From Zygnema cylindricum (taxonomy: Eukaryota > Streptophyta > Zygnematophyceae > Zygnematales > Zygnemataceae): 64,000 nucleotides of DNA. Position 1 is the stretch's first letter; every line of letters starts with the position of its first letter. The position numbers were made by a program, and so were the translations under genes. Where the stretch lies: positions 1 through 64,000 of the forward strand of contig JBBHKE010000719.1 in assembly GCA_037447655.1 (NCBI GenBank), in the 5' to 3' direction. The notes beneath the pieces are model-generated. The model made no database searches, was not told the origin of the DNA, and worked only from the letters and a program-made list of their open reading frames with translations. Positions 36,840 through 46,836 of this stretch are shown here, piece by piece.

Positions 36840-37516
36840 TGCACCGTCGTGAAACACCGACGACAGAGTCTCGTCGCTTGTGGTTCTAATATACTAATAT
36901 TGTTAGCTGGCGGTCACATTGAAGCGCCGACGCATGGATGAAGAAATAGAACTGGCGACGATAATACGTCGTCGCGACAACGATAAAAATGACAAACTAA
37001 AATACCGTGTATATTTTAATTATTAGTTTTTTTTATTTAGTACAATAAGTATGAACCTTTGTATGGGCGACAAGGCTTTGTCTTTGTCCCATTGTTGGAA
37101 TCGCGGAATCATTAGAGTGTGATATTTTTTGATTCACTTTCGTCGTCGCCATGTTGGAATATCCAATAAATTAGGGACACGACGACTTTCCTTTGTCGCG
37201 GACCACGCGGTCTGTGAGTGTAATTTGCACGTCTATGCCAATCTTGGAATCTTCTAAACAGTGAACTGCGACAACTCATAATTTTGTTTCGTCGTCACAT
37301 AGTTGGATTGATAAAATTGATTGGGGTAGCGACGACTTCGTGCCGTCGCGAACATCTAAATTTGTAAGTATATTTCGAACGCATATAATGCGTTAAAACC
37401 TCATGCGTTATTTTTACGTACGACCTGTCCTTTTTAAGACAAACTCCTATATTCTCTCATCTTTTTGTGTAGCCGCCTCTTTTTCTTCATTTTTTTGCCA
37501 CTTGTGGCTAATTTAC

Positions 37517-38227
37517 ATGGAGGCCAGCGGCCAGTCGTATAGGCGACAGCGTAGCGTCTTGCCGTATCGTCGTCGCTACCCTCCATTACCTTGGCGTAGT
37601 CTACGACGTCGGCCAATAGTGCAAAGGGAAGAGGTACGAAGGGATGGAGTGGGAAGAGAAAGACCCACGAGGGAAAGGCAAACACCGAGGGGGGTAGAGA
37701 GGGAAAGAGATGTCCCGGAAACCGTGATAGGAGAAAGGGTACCGCGGAGGATTAGCGAGAAAAGGGAGGCGGCCACTACTCTACAAATCGGTTGGGTGCC
37801 GCCGGAGGGGAGGGAGCGTGAAAGGGAGGTGAGAGAAGAGGTAGAGATGGAAGGATTGACACCGGTTGGGGGAAGAAGGGAAGAGTCAAATTTGGATGAG
37901 GTAGTAAAGGAGGGGATTTTACCGGAGGAGGGAAGGGTGCCGCCGGAGGGGAGGGAGCGTGAAAGGGAGGTGAGAGAAGAGGTAGAGATGGAAGGATTGA
38001 CACCAGTTGGGGGAGGAAGGGAAGAGTCAAATTTGGATGAGGTAGCAAAGGAGGGGATTTTACCGGTGGAAGGAAGGGAGGAAAGAGGAGAATCGGTAAA
38101 TGTGATGAGGGGGGAGGCTGTAGAAAGTGAAATGATTATGGGAGAAAAGGTTCCATTTAAGGAAGAGGGTGGAAAGACGGTAATGGGTGTAGATGGGGGA
38201 GATAGAGGCGACGGTAAAAGAGGGTGA
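37517..38227 (+). CDS. Transposon ORF1, charged repetitive protein of unknown function
   Basis: The first ATG after an upstream open stretch gives MEASGQSYRRQRSVLPYRRR; the frame runs 236 codons to TGA. The N-terminal 60 residues are Arg-rich and basic, and the rest is strongly charged (Arg, Glu) and probably disordered. Two copies of a 47-residue unit (VPPEGREREREVREEVEMEG onward) follow each other. No family is recognised. The frame ends shortly before a run of twelve A residues, and the next frame opens 60 bases later with a similar Glu-rich composition. The two may therefore be one gene split by a frame shift or an intron (a GACG-GTAAAA donor lies near 38212). Confidence 0.5.
   Translation: MEASGQSYRRQRSVLPYRRRYPPLPWRSLRRRPIVQREEVRRDGVGRERPTRERQTPRGVERERDVPETVIGERVPRRISEKREAATTLQIGWVPPEGREREREVREEVEMEGLTPVGGRREESNLDEVVKEGILPEEGRVPPEGREREREVREEVEMEGLTPVGGGREESNLDEVAKEGILPVEGREERGESVNVMRGEAVESEMIMGEKVPFKEEGGKTVMGVDGGDRGDGKRG
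37794..38075 (+). repeat. Tandem duplication, 141 bp unit x 2
   Basis: 37794-37934 and 37935-38075 are nearly identical. The unit is a multiple of three, so the duplication adds 47 residues to ORF1 without breaking its frame. Confidence 0.88.
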
Positions 38228-38286
38228 GGGAAGTGAGGCGCGGGAAAAGGTAGAGATAAAATGTAAAAAAAAAAAAGAGAAAATGA

Positions 38287-39561
38287 ATACTTCTTGATGA
38301 AGGCGTCGAGGAGGAAAATGGTGGGGGTTTTAGGGAAGATAATTTGTTGAGTGAGGAGAGGGAGGGGAAGACAGAATCGAGAGAGGAAAGAAAAGGAAAG
38401 GAGGCGATGGTTGAAGAGGGTGGGTCGAGTGAGGATAGGGGAAGATTAGGTACAAAGAGAAGAATAATAAAAAAAAAATTAATAGGCTTTTGTGAGACCG
38501 TGGAGGAGGAAGGAGTGGGGGGAGAGGCGAACGTCGACAAAGGTGGGGGGATTGATGCACGAAGAAAGATAGGTAGGAAAAAGGAGATAGCAAAGGGTAA
38601 GCGTAAAGTGAAAGATGACAATGACGAATTGTACGTCCCCTCGTCTTCGGATAGTGACGAGAGCATCGAGGATGGTGAAGAACCGCCGGAAGACAAGCCG
38701 GAACCCGAAATTTTGGAACCCACCGACATTGTGGTGTGGAAAAACGAGAATGATCCCACCACCGAGGACGAACAAACTCCGGATAGTGAGGAAAAACAAC
38801 GTGAGGAGGATTTTGATGATGACGACGACGTGTTCGGAGCGCCTCCCACGCCGAATAGGGAGAGAGCCATTGTAATGGCTCCTCCGCATCCTCAACCTCC
38901 ATACCCGGTTGAGCATCCCGATTGGTATTTTCCTCCTCCCATTGGAGGGGAGGAAATGGACAGTTTCGTGCCTCGACCCGAACATTATATTCCGGTAGCC
39001 GAATGGCCGGAACACTGGAGGTATGGTGAACCCCGGCCCCTAGACCCGGAAGCGAATCCTTTTCCGCAAATTCTCGACATCCCCCCCGATGTCACCGCAC
39101 ATCCAACATGGTTGTTTATCTCGCTTGAGGACCGAGGCTCAACCTTTGCCCACATAAGGCAATTTGATCCGGCGGATCCCCGGTTAACGTGGGTTGTTCG
39201 TGGGGAGGACGGTTTTCGGGTGAATGTCCCGGAGTTGCTACGTCATCATCATCCGTGGGATCCGCGGCTATACTACATCCTAAAATTTTGTCGAGTAACT
39301 CCCGAGGTACTTGCTCTCCGAGATGCTCGTACGACGATATTGCAAAAATGTCGCAATGTCAGAGTGCCACGCTCTCGCCTTTGGGAAATACAAAGGGTTC
39401 CGCCACTGATTAGGCCTCCTTCACCTCCGAGAGGAGAGGATTTGCCTTTAATAATTGCGGCACTCACTCAACAATTAGCGGCTCAACAAGAACAAATAAG
39501 AGCGGATCGAGAGCAATTGACGAGGCTCACACGGGCATTGTCGAATAAAAAAAAACGGTAA
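38287..39561 (+). CDS. Transposon ORF2, acidic protein with C-terminal coiled coil, unknown function
   Basis: Open from 38287, with a first ATG at 38407, to TAA at 39559-39561. The N-terminal third is acidic and disordered with Lys/Arg clusters (GTKRRIIKKK, ARRKIGRKKE) and a DDDDD run. The middle is Pro-rich with several Trp residues (PDWYFPPPI, AEWPEHWRYGEP) and seems folded: LTWVVRGEDGFRVNVPELL and DPRLYYILKFCRVTPEVLAL look like a structured, possibly DNA- or protein-binding region. The end is a short heptad-like helix (LTQQLAAQQEQIRADREQL) and a basic tail KKKR. I do not recognise the family. It lies upstream of the transposase on the same strand and could be an accessory protein of the element, as in other two-gene transposons. 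No internal stop. Confidence 0.55.
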   Translation: MLLDEGVEEENGGGFREDNLLSEEREGKTESREERKGKEAMVEEGGSSEDRGRLGTKRRIIKKKLIGFCETVEEEGVGGEANVDKGGGIDARRKIGRKKEIAKGKRKVKDDNDELYVPSSSDSDESIEDGEEPPEDKPEPEILEPTDIVVWKNENDPTTEDEQTPDSEEKQREEDFDDDDDVFGAPPTPNRERAIVMAPPHPQPPYPVEHPDWYFPPPIGGEEMDSFVPRPEHYIPVAEWPEHWRYGEPRPLDPEANPFPQILDIPPDVTAHPTWLFISLEDRGSTFAHIRQFDPADPRLTWVVRGEDGFRVNVPELLRHHHPWDPRLYYILKFCRVTPEVLALRDARTTILQKCRNVRVPRSRLWEIQRVPPLIRPPSPPRGEDLPLIIAALTQQLAAQQEQIRADREQLTRLTRALSNKKKR

Positions 39562-39639
39562 TTGGTATGTATTTCTTTCTAACTCTTACTCCATTATATC
39601 ACTTCCCATGTTTCAACCAATCACTTACTTGTTTAATGT

Positions 39640-39746
39640 CGTCGCTGAATCTTGAAATGGCTTCAGATACTTCAACCAGCGACGACCAACATTGGTTGCT
39701 GAATTTAGCGACGACTGCAGGCCGTCGCTGAACCAAATTTTATTTG

Positions 39747-39814
<68 letters not shown>

Positions 39815-40022
39815 TTTTTATGAATTAGGACTGACATGTTTTTTTTTTTTTTTCACTTGTGGTATGTTTGACATTGCGACATCTTCAACTCGTTGCTGAA
39901 TCAGCGACGACAATCTGTCGTCGCTGAATCTTGAAATGTCTCCAGATACTTGAACCAGCGACGACCAACATTGGTCGCTGAATTTAGCGACGTCTACAGG
40001 CCGTCGCTGAACCAAATTTATT
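39640..40022. repeat. Direct repeats of about 100 bp around a TA microsatellite
   Basis: 39640-39740 and about 39903-40020 are copies: both hold GTCGCTGAATCTTGAAATG, CAGCGACGACCAACATTGG and CCGTCGCTGAACCAAATTT. Each is rich in the inverted pair TCGTCGCTGAA and TTCAGCGACGA. A (TA)n run of about 63 bases lies at 39750-39812. Confidence 0.85.
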
Positions 40023-40111
40023 GCGATATATATAATTTTTTTAAAGTGAATTAGGACTGACAATTTTTTTTTTCTTTTATGTTTATTTGTTTTCCTTTCC
40101 TTTCGTTGCAG

Positions 40112-41927
40112 AATACCAAAAAGCAAGTCGGTGGTGGAAGGGCCGGGTTGCGACATTGAGAGACATAAGGGCGACGAAACATACTTTGTCGTCTGCGGTA
40201 TTTGGAAGAAGAAGTGTGGTGGTGACAAAGGCACTGCCGGGTAGGGGAAGGAAAGAGTTTCCATGGGTCACAGCAGTGCACTCGGAGTTGGTGGATGAGT
40301 TTTACCGCTTCAAGAAGGCGGGTATGAAAATGTCACAAACCATTGTAGGGACCATGGCTGCTCATATCATTAAACAAATGAAAGAGGAGAATGGGAGACT
40401 ATTCGTCGACAATAAGGGTAAGGAGATTAAAATGAAAATGACAAAACGATGGACGCAACGGTTTTGCGAAAAACACAGTATTGTGACGAGGGCTCAAAAA
40501 GGAAAATTACAATTAAGCCCGGAGAAGGAGGAATACATCGAAAAAACAGTAGCATATCACATGGGCGAATTAAAAAGAGGATTTTTATCGGGTAAGTTTT
40601 TAGAACATTTGTATAACTCATTGCTATATGCTGTAATATATGTTACATATATATTATTCTAACTAAATTTTGTTTTATAAGGTTATAAATGCAAATAAGC
40701 GAATGAAAGTAGTTGCCCCAACCATCATACTTTTTTGTGTTGTGTTTTACTTACAATTTTATGTGTTATTGTGATTATAGGTCGCTACAACGAGGATCTA
40801 GTCGAAAACATGGACGAGACCCACATGGTTGTAAATATGGATAACAAAAAAACGTTGGGTTTTCGCGGGGACGAGGTGGTCAAATACGCGGATGTTGCCG
40901 GAGGTGGAGAGTCGATGACTTTGATGGTTCGACTCACGGGCGGAGTGAACGCCCGAATTGAATCTCCTATGTTAATCTTCGCCAACAAGCTCCGTAATTA
41001 CCCGATCAAGGGCATCCACGATGACATACCAGGTGTTTTTCTTTCCCTAAGAAACTTTTTTCTTAAAAATATTAACGCTATTGTCTCACTTATTCTCCCT
41101 TGTACTCCACACCCAAAATATTAAATATGGGGTGATATGTTGTTTATATTGATTTCTTCCCAAACACTACTCGCCCTCTCTCTCCCTCCCTCACTCAATA
41201 TCTTTTCCCACTCTCTTTTGTAGGAGTTTGTTACCGTACCGGGCCGAAAGGTTGGAACGACAAGACGGTCTTCCCACAATGGATCGCCGAACCGAGGTCA
41301 TACCAAGGTGACCGTGATGGGCGTGAAAAGGTTATATTTGTGGACAACTGTGGCGGTCACAATATGTCCGAGGAATTAAACACCGCTTTACGCGCAAAGA
41401 GAACTACACTCCAATTTTTTCCTCCGTGTGCAACGCATTTAGTGCAACCTGCCGATTCATTTGTAATTTCTAAAATCAAAGAAGTGTGGTCAAGAAAATG
41501 GGAAGATTGGAAGATGAAGGGGGTAGAGAGCCACAAGTGGTCCTTACCTAGGGGCCAAAAATGGTCTGGTAAGTTAGTTGGACCGGGTAAAGCCTTTTTC
41601 TTAAAGTTGGCACGTGATTCGATACGAGAGGTGAACGAAATGAAGGACAAAAATGGCATGGGATGGGCACGAAAGGCGATGATCCAGTGTGGATTGTCAT
41701 TAAAGGATGGCAAATGGGAGGAGAGCATGCTTACGCAAGATTTGCAAGTCATAATAATGAAATGGCAAAATCATTTCGATGGCGACGAGGTGCCACCTCC
41801 ATCGGCTCCTGCACGAGATTTACTCCAACTCCTTCGAGAGGCCGACATTCAAGATGACGAAGCCAGTCATGACGAAGACTTAGAGGAATACAGTGATTAT
41901 GAGGCACTTTTTAGAGAAGTGGTTTAA
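40112..41927 (+). CDS. pogo/Tigger-like transposase, DDD catalytic core (spliced, 5' exon not found)
   Basis: Exons 40112-40591, 40781-41032 and 41224-41927 join in frame at GT-AG introns and give about 478 residues with no stop until TAA. The enzyme would cut and paste the element at TA sites. The first exon holds an N-terminal helix-turn-helix region of the CENP-B/Tc5 type (MKMSQTIVGTMAAHIIKQM through MTKRWTQRFCEKHSI). The catalytic core follows: Asp in ENMDETHM (40812-40814), Asp in FVDNCGGHN (41343-41345) and Asp in VQPADSFVISKIK (41454-41456), with 36 residues between the second and third. This matches the DDE_1 layout of pogo and jerky-related proteins. The tail is acidic. The exon at 40112 begins in codon phase 2 after a good acceptor (TTTCGTTGCAG), so an upstream coding exon is missing from this call. 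Splicing and uninterrupted frames suggest a recently active copy. Confidence 0.82.
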
Positions 41928-42219
41928 TTAGGAGTGGTGGTATAATGGATTATGGGCCGTTTGCAAATCTTCTTATTACTAGTGTGGATTTTTTTGTTAT
42001 TTCTTTTTTTATGTTTTTTTTTTATAGGTTGTAACAAATACTTTTATTTTACTGCAGTATGCAAAATACATTGTATTTCTTTCTTTGACGATGAATATTA
42101 TCTATCCCTCTTTCATTTTTTTGTTTTCATATTGTTTATGATACCTGAATGGCCAAAAATGTGGATGAAATGTATTTGTAGTGACGTTGTATGATCGTTT
42201 CTATATTTGGTTTATCATC

Positions 42220-42560
42220 CTTCCATTTAGCGACGGGACAGTCTCGTCGCTGAGTACCATAAGACCTTGTTTTGATATAGTGTTTGGGCTGAATTTTGAA
42301 AAAAAAAACATGCCATTCAGCACTGAGGAATTCTCGTCGTTGACTGGCATAATTAAAAAAAAATACCATTCAGCGACGAGATAGTCTCGACGCGACGAGA
42401 CTTTGTCGTCGCTGAGTACCTAAAGACCTTGTTTTGACTCACTGTTTGGGCTGAATTGTGAAAAATAAAACATGCCATTCAGCACCGAGGAATTCTCATC
42501 GTTGACTGTCATAATAAAAAAAATACCATTCAGTGACGAGACAGTATCGTCGCTGAGTAC
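42220..42560. repeat. Right-hand GCGACGA motif cluster
   Basis: About three units of CATTCAGCGACGAG, GTCTCGTCGCTGAGTACC and AAGACCTTGTTTTGA alternate with CATTCAGCACTGAGGAATTC-like spacers. The motif occurs in both orientations, which gives short hairpins. Confidence 0.7.
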
Positions 42561-43679
42561 CATAAATGAGAGAGAGACAGAGAAAAAATGGGAGATTGAC
42601 TGAGATAAAATAAATAATAAAATGAAAATAATATGACATATTCAAAAAAAAAGAGTGAGAAAAACAATCACATGTGTGACAATGAAAATAGTCAACAATG
42701 ACCACGCACTTCATCAAGTGTATCTCTTAACATTTTCAAAACATGTAGAATTAAAACACAGCACCCTTCATTGCAAAAACATAAAAATGAATTACAATTT
42801 AAAAAACATGACATTAATACACTTGGAAATAAATTCAATCCTTTTCGCCTAAGAATGACAAAGAGGTTCACCGTAAAAAAACTACAATATGTACAACCAA
42901 CCTATTTTTCAAAATTAAATAAAATATTAGTCTACATGAACGAAATGTACATCGCATATAAAAATTATCCTTTGTAACAAATGATATCCTAATAACTTCC
43001 TCTAACTCATGTAAAAATGTGTTTGGAAGTACTAATATTAAATGGAGTAAAGATAACTCCATGAAATTCCCACAATCCGTGCATATGTTCCTCCATCACA
43101 ATCAACTAACTGAATAAAATCCCGTGCCTACAACAACAAAAAAAAAATACAACAATGGAGTTAGTTATAAAAATGAATGACATTAATGTGTAATTTTAAT
43201 GGGGGGGTAAACGCGAGAAGGAAAGAGGGGAGTAAATGGGAGAGAGAGAAAGGGATGGTGTAAAAGAGGCGACAATACCCCACAACACGTCACAGTGCAC
43301 AGCGGAAAACACCCAGGGATCTCCCCGTAGCAACAGCAGGAGCACACAGAATTCACAGACAAGGTTGGGCTTTATTACTTGAAAAGAGAGTACAAGGTTG
43401 CGCTAGCTGCGTAGGTCTACTTAAGGTCCCCATTCACTGGGTCTACTTGCCTATTTAAACTAGCTAACTGCTAGTCAACTTAGTACTATACAGCTGTACA
43501 CGTGGACCTTCGCGGCCAATCCAAGATCTATCCAAACTTCCTTCCAGAACTATACAGTTCAATCTACACAATTGCGGCGTTGCTATGCTGCGCTGCTACG
43601 CCGCTGCGCCGCTAAGTTGCTATGCTGCTATGCTGCGCTGGTCTGGAATCGCAGCTGCGCTGCTCTGGCATCGCTAAGA
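42561..43679. other. Unassigned, no gene seen
   Basis: AT-rich up to 43200, then GC-richer sequence with GCTGCGCTGCTACGCC-like short repeats near 43580-43670. The 43290-43560 part could be an LTR or UTR fragment but I see no diagnostic end. Confidence 0.4.
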
Positions 43680-44140
43680 GAGTAGGGAAGGGAGAGTGAA
43701 AGAGAGAGGGAGAGGGAGAGGGGAAGGAGAGGGGAAGAAAGGGTAAAAGGGAGAGGGAGAGATAGAGGCAAATCGAAGAAGGGGAGAGGGAGAGAGAGAG
43801 TGGGAGGGAGATAATGCGGCAGATGAGGAGGGCGAGAAGGAGAAGGAGAGGGAAAGGGGGAGGGAGAGGGAGAGAGAGTGTGGAAGGGAGAGGAAAAGGG
43901 GGAGGGAGAGATAGCGGCAGATCGAGGGAGTGGGGAGAGGGAGAGGAATAGAAGAAGGGAGATAGTGCGGCAGATCGAGAGGGTGAGAAGGAGAGGGAAA
44001 AGGAAAGGGAGAGGGAATGTGAGAGTAAGGAAGGGAGAGGGAAAGAGAGAGAGGGAGAGGGAGGGGGGAGGGAGAGGGAAAGGGAGAGGGAATGGAGATA
44101 GATCGAGAGGGAGCGAGAGAGGTGAAGGGAGAGGGCATAA
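43680..44140. repeat. Purine-rich GGGAGA low-complexity tract
   Basis: About 460 bases almost wholly of G and A on the plus strand, with irregular GGGAGAGGGAGA units and occasional GCGGCAGAT interruptions. The long frames on either strand come from this composition. Confidence 0.9.
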
Positions 44141-44646
44141 ACAAGAGAGAGCACATTGTAAAAAACTTTCAAAATTAAAAATGAGAGATTGGCATAGGTA
44201 GGTTCGGGTAAAAGGCGAGCGTGAAAGAGGGGCGGAGGCAATGATAGGTAAATAGAGTGACGTGGTAAATGGAGTGACGCGCCATAGAGGGAGCCGCCAC
44301 GTGCGACCTCGAATCCATGGCAATGAAACGAAAGTGGCGGCGGTATTTTCTCCTGCTTCTTCATGAAACGAATGAGAATGTGTTCGATTGACAAAATGAC
44401 GACGCATCCTCAGATCCCTAAAGAAACAAAAAAAAAATTGGATGGATGAGATTCGTTCAATAAGGGATCCATTTTTATGTGGATTATCCGCATTTGGCGT
44501 TAAGCCGTCCCAAATATCATCCACGACAAATGTTGTTTTTTATTCTAATTATTTTTATTCATTCATTGTAATTTGTGGTCCATTGTTACTTCGACCCCTT
44601 ATTAACGTATACATTAATTCTAATTTGGAGTGAAATCACCTATAAA
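44141..44646. other. Intergenic, no gene seen
   Basis: Flank of the purine tract; no recognisable coding or RNA feature. Confidence 0.45.
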
Positions 44647-45219
44647 CACCATATTAGAATAAACATTTACGCTATATTCGTTCGTTGTACCGAAATAGAG
44701 TACATATTGACGCTAATCGAACAAAATGCATGTTATTCAGTTTATATAAACTGAACAGCAAAAAATCACATGAATCAAGAGTACGCAGTTTTAAAACGGT
44801 TTACGTGGACGTGTTAAATATGAATAGTTTAATGCTTTAACTGTAACATCATGCCTTCGCACATGCGAATATATTATACGTTCACACTGTAGAACAAGCG
44901 ATTATAGGAGATCGTGTGCGAACGAGATTTTTGGAGACAAGAGTTAACCAATTTTTTCAGCGCACGTTCATATTCCTGCGCGTATAATTTATAAATAATT
45001 TAAAATCTTTTCAAGGAAAAAGGTACAAATATGTACTGTTTGACATTATCCGTACACCATACTAATTATACATTGTTGTACTTTCGGTATTGACGCTATT
45101 TTGTACGGAGCCTCAATTATAGTCAAGGAAAAATTAAAATCACGTATACTATTTGGGAAAAAAATCAAAATTTTAAGAACCCAATTTAGTGTCGTTGACA
45201 CTAATAACGATGCGCGGTG
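44647..45219. mobile_element. Diverged relative of the 31662-32221 element
   Basis: The right end CTAATAACGATGCGCGGTG is followed by TA (45220-45221). The interior shares AAGGTACA, CCATACTA and GTTGTACTTTCG words with 31990-32120 in the same order. The left end (CACCATATTAG at 44647) is only partly conserved, so that border is tentative. Confidence 0.5.
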
Positions 45220-45345
45220 TAGTGTTGGGTATCGGGTAAATTCATATCGCGATAATTTCGATATTCGATATATCGAATATCGATTGAGCAGAATCCTCGA
45301 TATATCGTACTGGGACCAACGCAAATTATCGCGATATATATCGCA
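45220..45345. mobile_element. Left end of a family X element
   Basis: Starts TAGTGTTGGGTATCGGG and follows the 34765 copy closely through CGCGATAAT, GATATATCGAATATCGAT and CGATATATCG. No right end was found. Confidence 0.5.
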
Positions 45346-45999
45346 AAAACAAGGTGTCCGTACAGTCATAGTACGGAAAATCAAACGACAACGGCTGCGG
45401 ATGGCTTCGACGGAGAGGGAGAGAGGGAGGGAGGGAGGGAGGGAGGGAGAGGGAGGACATGCTGAGAGAGAGGGTTTCAAAGGGAAATTTCGAGACGGGT
45501 CAAGCATGCTGCCAAAGAGAGTTAGGGTTAGTGCGCAGTTTTGCCCATTTTTTTACTATTTTGACAATATGCTGTTCTTGACTGTCAGCGGATCCTTCTT
45601 CGCCCGTTTTTCCTTTATCTAAAGAGAAGGACTCCTACGCCTTTCACCATAAGTAGTGTAGATTCTAGACAGGAAATGGACCACTGCGGTCCCCTTGGCC
45701 TCACATCCGCAAAAAAACGCGTCCCGTGTCGGTGGCAGTTGTCCTCCGCGATTTGAATAGTTTCTACAATCCACACTATTTCTGTGTGGGTATCCAAACA
45801 ACGGTCCATTCATCAGTAGCCCATGCTAATAATGGTGAGAAACGTGGTAGACACACAGCAGGTTTGTGTTGCACACTGCGACTGGTTTACTTTCATCGGT
45901 CGAACCTAGCGACTACAATGCCTAGGCATCGACAACTGGCGGTCGTGAACTTTTTCAAGTTGAACCATTAAAAAAAGTCATTTTCATTAAAATACACAC
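45346..45999. other. Unassigned, no gene seen
   Basis: Contains a GGGAGGGA run at 45418-45452 and short frames without motifs. Confidence 0.45.
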
Positions 46000-46127
46000 G
46001 TTTTAGACTCATAAAAACAGTTAGGTCTCCCGTTTTAGACTCATAAAAACAGTTAGGTCTCCCGTTTTAGACTTATAAAAACAGTTAGGTCTCCCGTTTT
46101 AGACTCATAAAAACAGTTAGGTATCCC
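46000..46127. repeat. Tandem repeat, 32 bp x 4
   Basis: Four adjacent units each read GTTTTAGACTCATAAAAAC then AGTTAGGTCTCCC, with one substitution in unit 3 and one in unit 4. There are no spacers between units, so it is not a CRISPR array. Confidence 0.93.
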
Positions 46128-46564
46128 ACATCTCTTTTAGAATGCTCTACTGTACCGTTTTACAACAATGTTCTAGTCCACAACCATTTAATAAACTGGT
46201 TTTTACATCGATTCTGACGGTGAATCTGGGAAGTGTGCGTATAACATCCTCTTAACGAAAGCATCTCTAAACCACAAACGAATTATCGTGCAACACACCT
46301 AAACTCTTAATGAACCCTTACGACCATTAGTGTGGATTAGTGAATGAAACAAAAATTATGAGCTTAACCACAACAGAATCCACAGTATTTATGGTGATCC
46401 ATGCGATGCAAACCTGAAAAGAGAATCCATATCTGTTGTTCCGAATACGTTTCCGATTTGTAATTATTGACTACGATATTGACTTTTATTTTTATTTTTT
46501 GCAAGTGGAAGTCACACCAGATCTTGGAGCTTACTTGCGGCCGACATTATTATTTATTGGATAG
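46128..46564. other. Intergenic, no gene seen
   Basis: Spacer between the 32-bp repeat and the satellite. No gene is recognised. Confidence 0.5.
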
Positions 46565-46836
46565 ATTGTCGTCCACGATCCTCGATCGATCGATTGCTAC
46601 TGACAATCCTCCCTCGTTCGATCGTCGCTGACAATCCTCTAGTGATTGATCGGCGTCGTCGATCCTCGACCAATCGATCGCAGCCGACGATCCTCGACCG
46701 ATCGATCGGCGCCGACGATCCTCAACTGATCGATCACCGACGACCATCCTCGATTGATCGATCGCCGTCGACAATCCTCGATCGATCGATTTTTGCCGAC
46801 AATTCTCGCTCGATCGATCATCGTCGACGATCTTTG
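46565..46836. repeat. 28-bp satellite, block 1
   Basis: About ten diverged units, each with the palindromic core ATCGATCGAT followed by a GCCGCCGACGATCCTCG-like part. Element B interrupts the array at 46837. Confidence 0.88.

Larger units (their letters stand above)
36840..42560 (+). mobile_element. Candidate autonomous pogo-like DNA transposon with GCGACGA motif clusters
   Basis: Three plus-strand coding blocks (37517-38227, 38287-39561 and the spliced transposase 40112-41927) are framed by clusters of GTCGTCGC and GCGACGA words on the left (36840-37350), in the middle (39640-40022) and on the right (42220-42560). Subterminal motif clusters of this kind are transposase binding sites in several plant transposon families, so one mobile unit is a reasonable reading. 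I could not identify the exact inverted ends or a target duplication, so the borders are approximate. Confidence 0.6.

Noticed and set aside
38157-39015. Minus-strand frames of 178-237 codons opposite ORF1 and ORF2
   Set aside because: Ser/Pro/Leu-rich mirror frames of the Glu/Arg/Gly-rich plus-strand ORFs, without any motif.
43612-44524. Two long minus-strand frames (260 and 298 codons) rich in Ser, Leu and Pro
   Set aside because: They arise from the purine-rich tract read on the opposite strand; overlapping frames look alike, which marks low complexity and not coding.
45101-45622. 173-codon plus-strand frame
   Set aside because: It spans the junction of two mobile elements and a GGGAGG run, so it cannot be one gene.
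46000-46127. Possible CRISPR array
   Set aside because: The four 32-bp units are contiguous with no spacers, and the DNA is from a eukaryotic nuclear genome.
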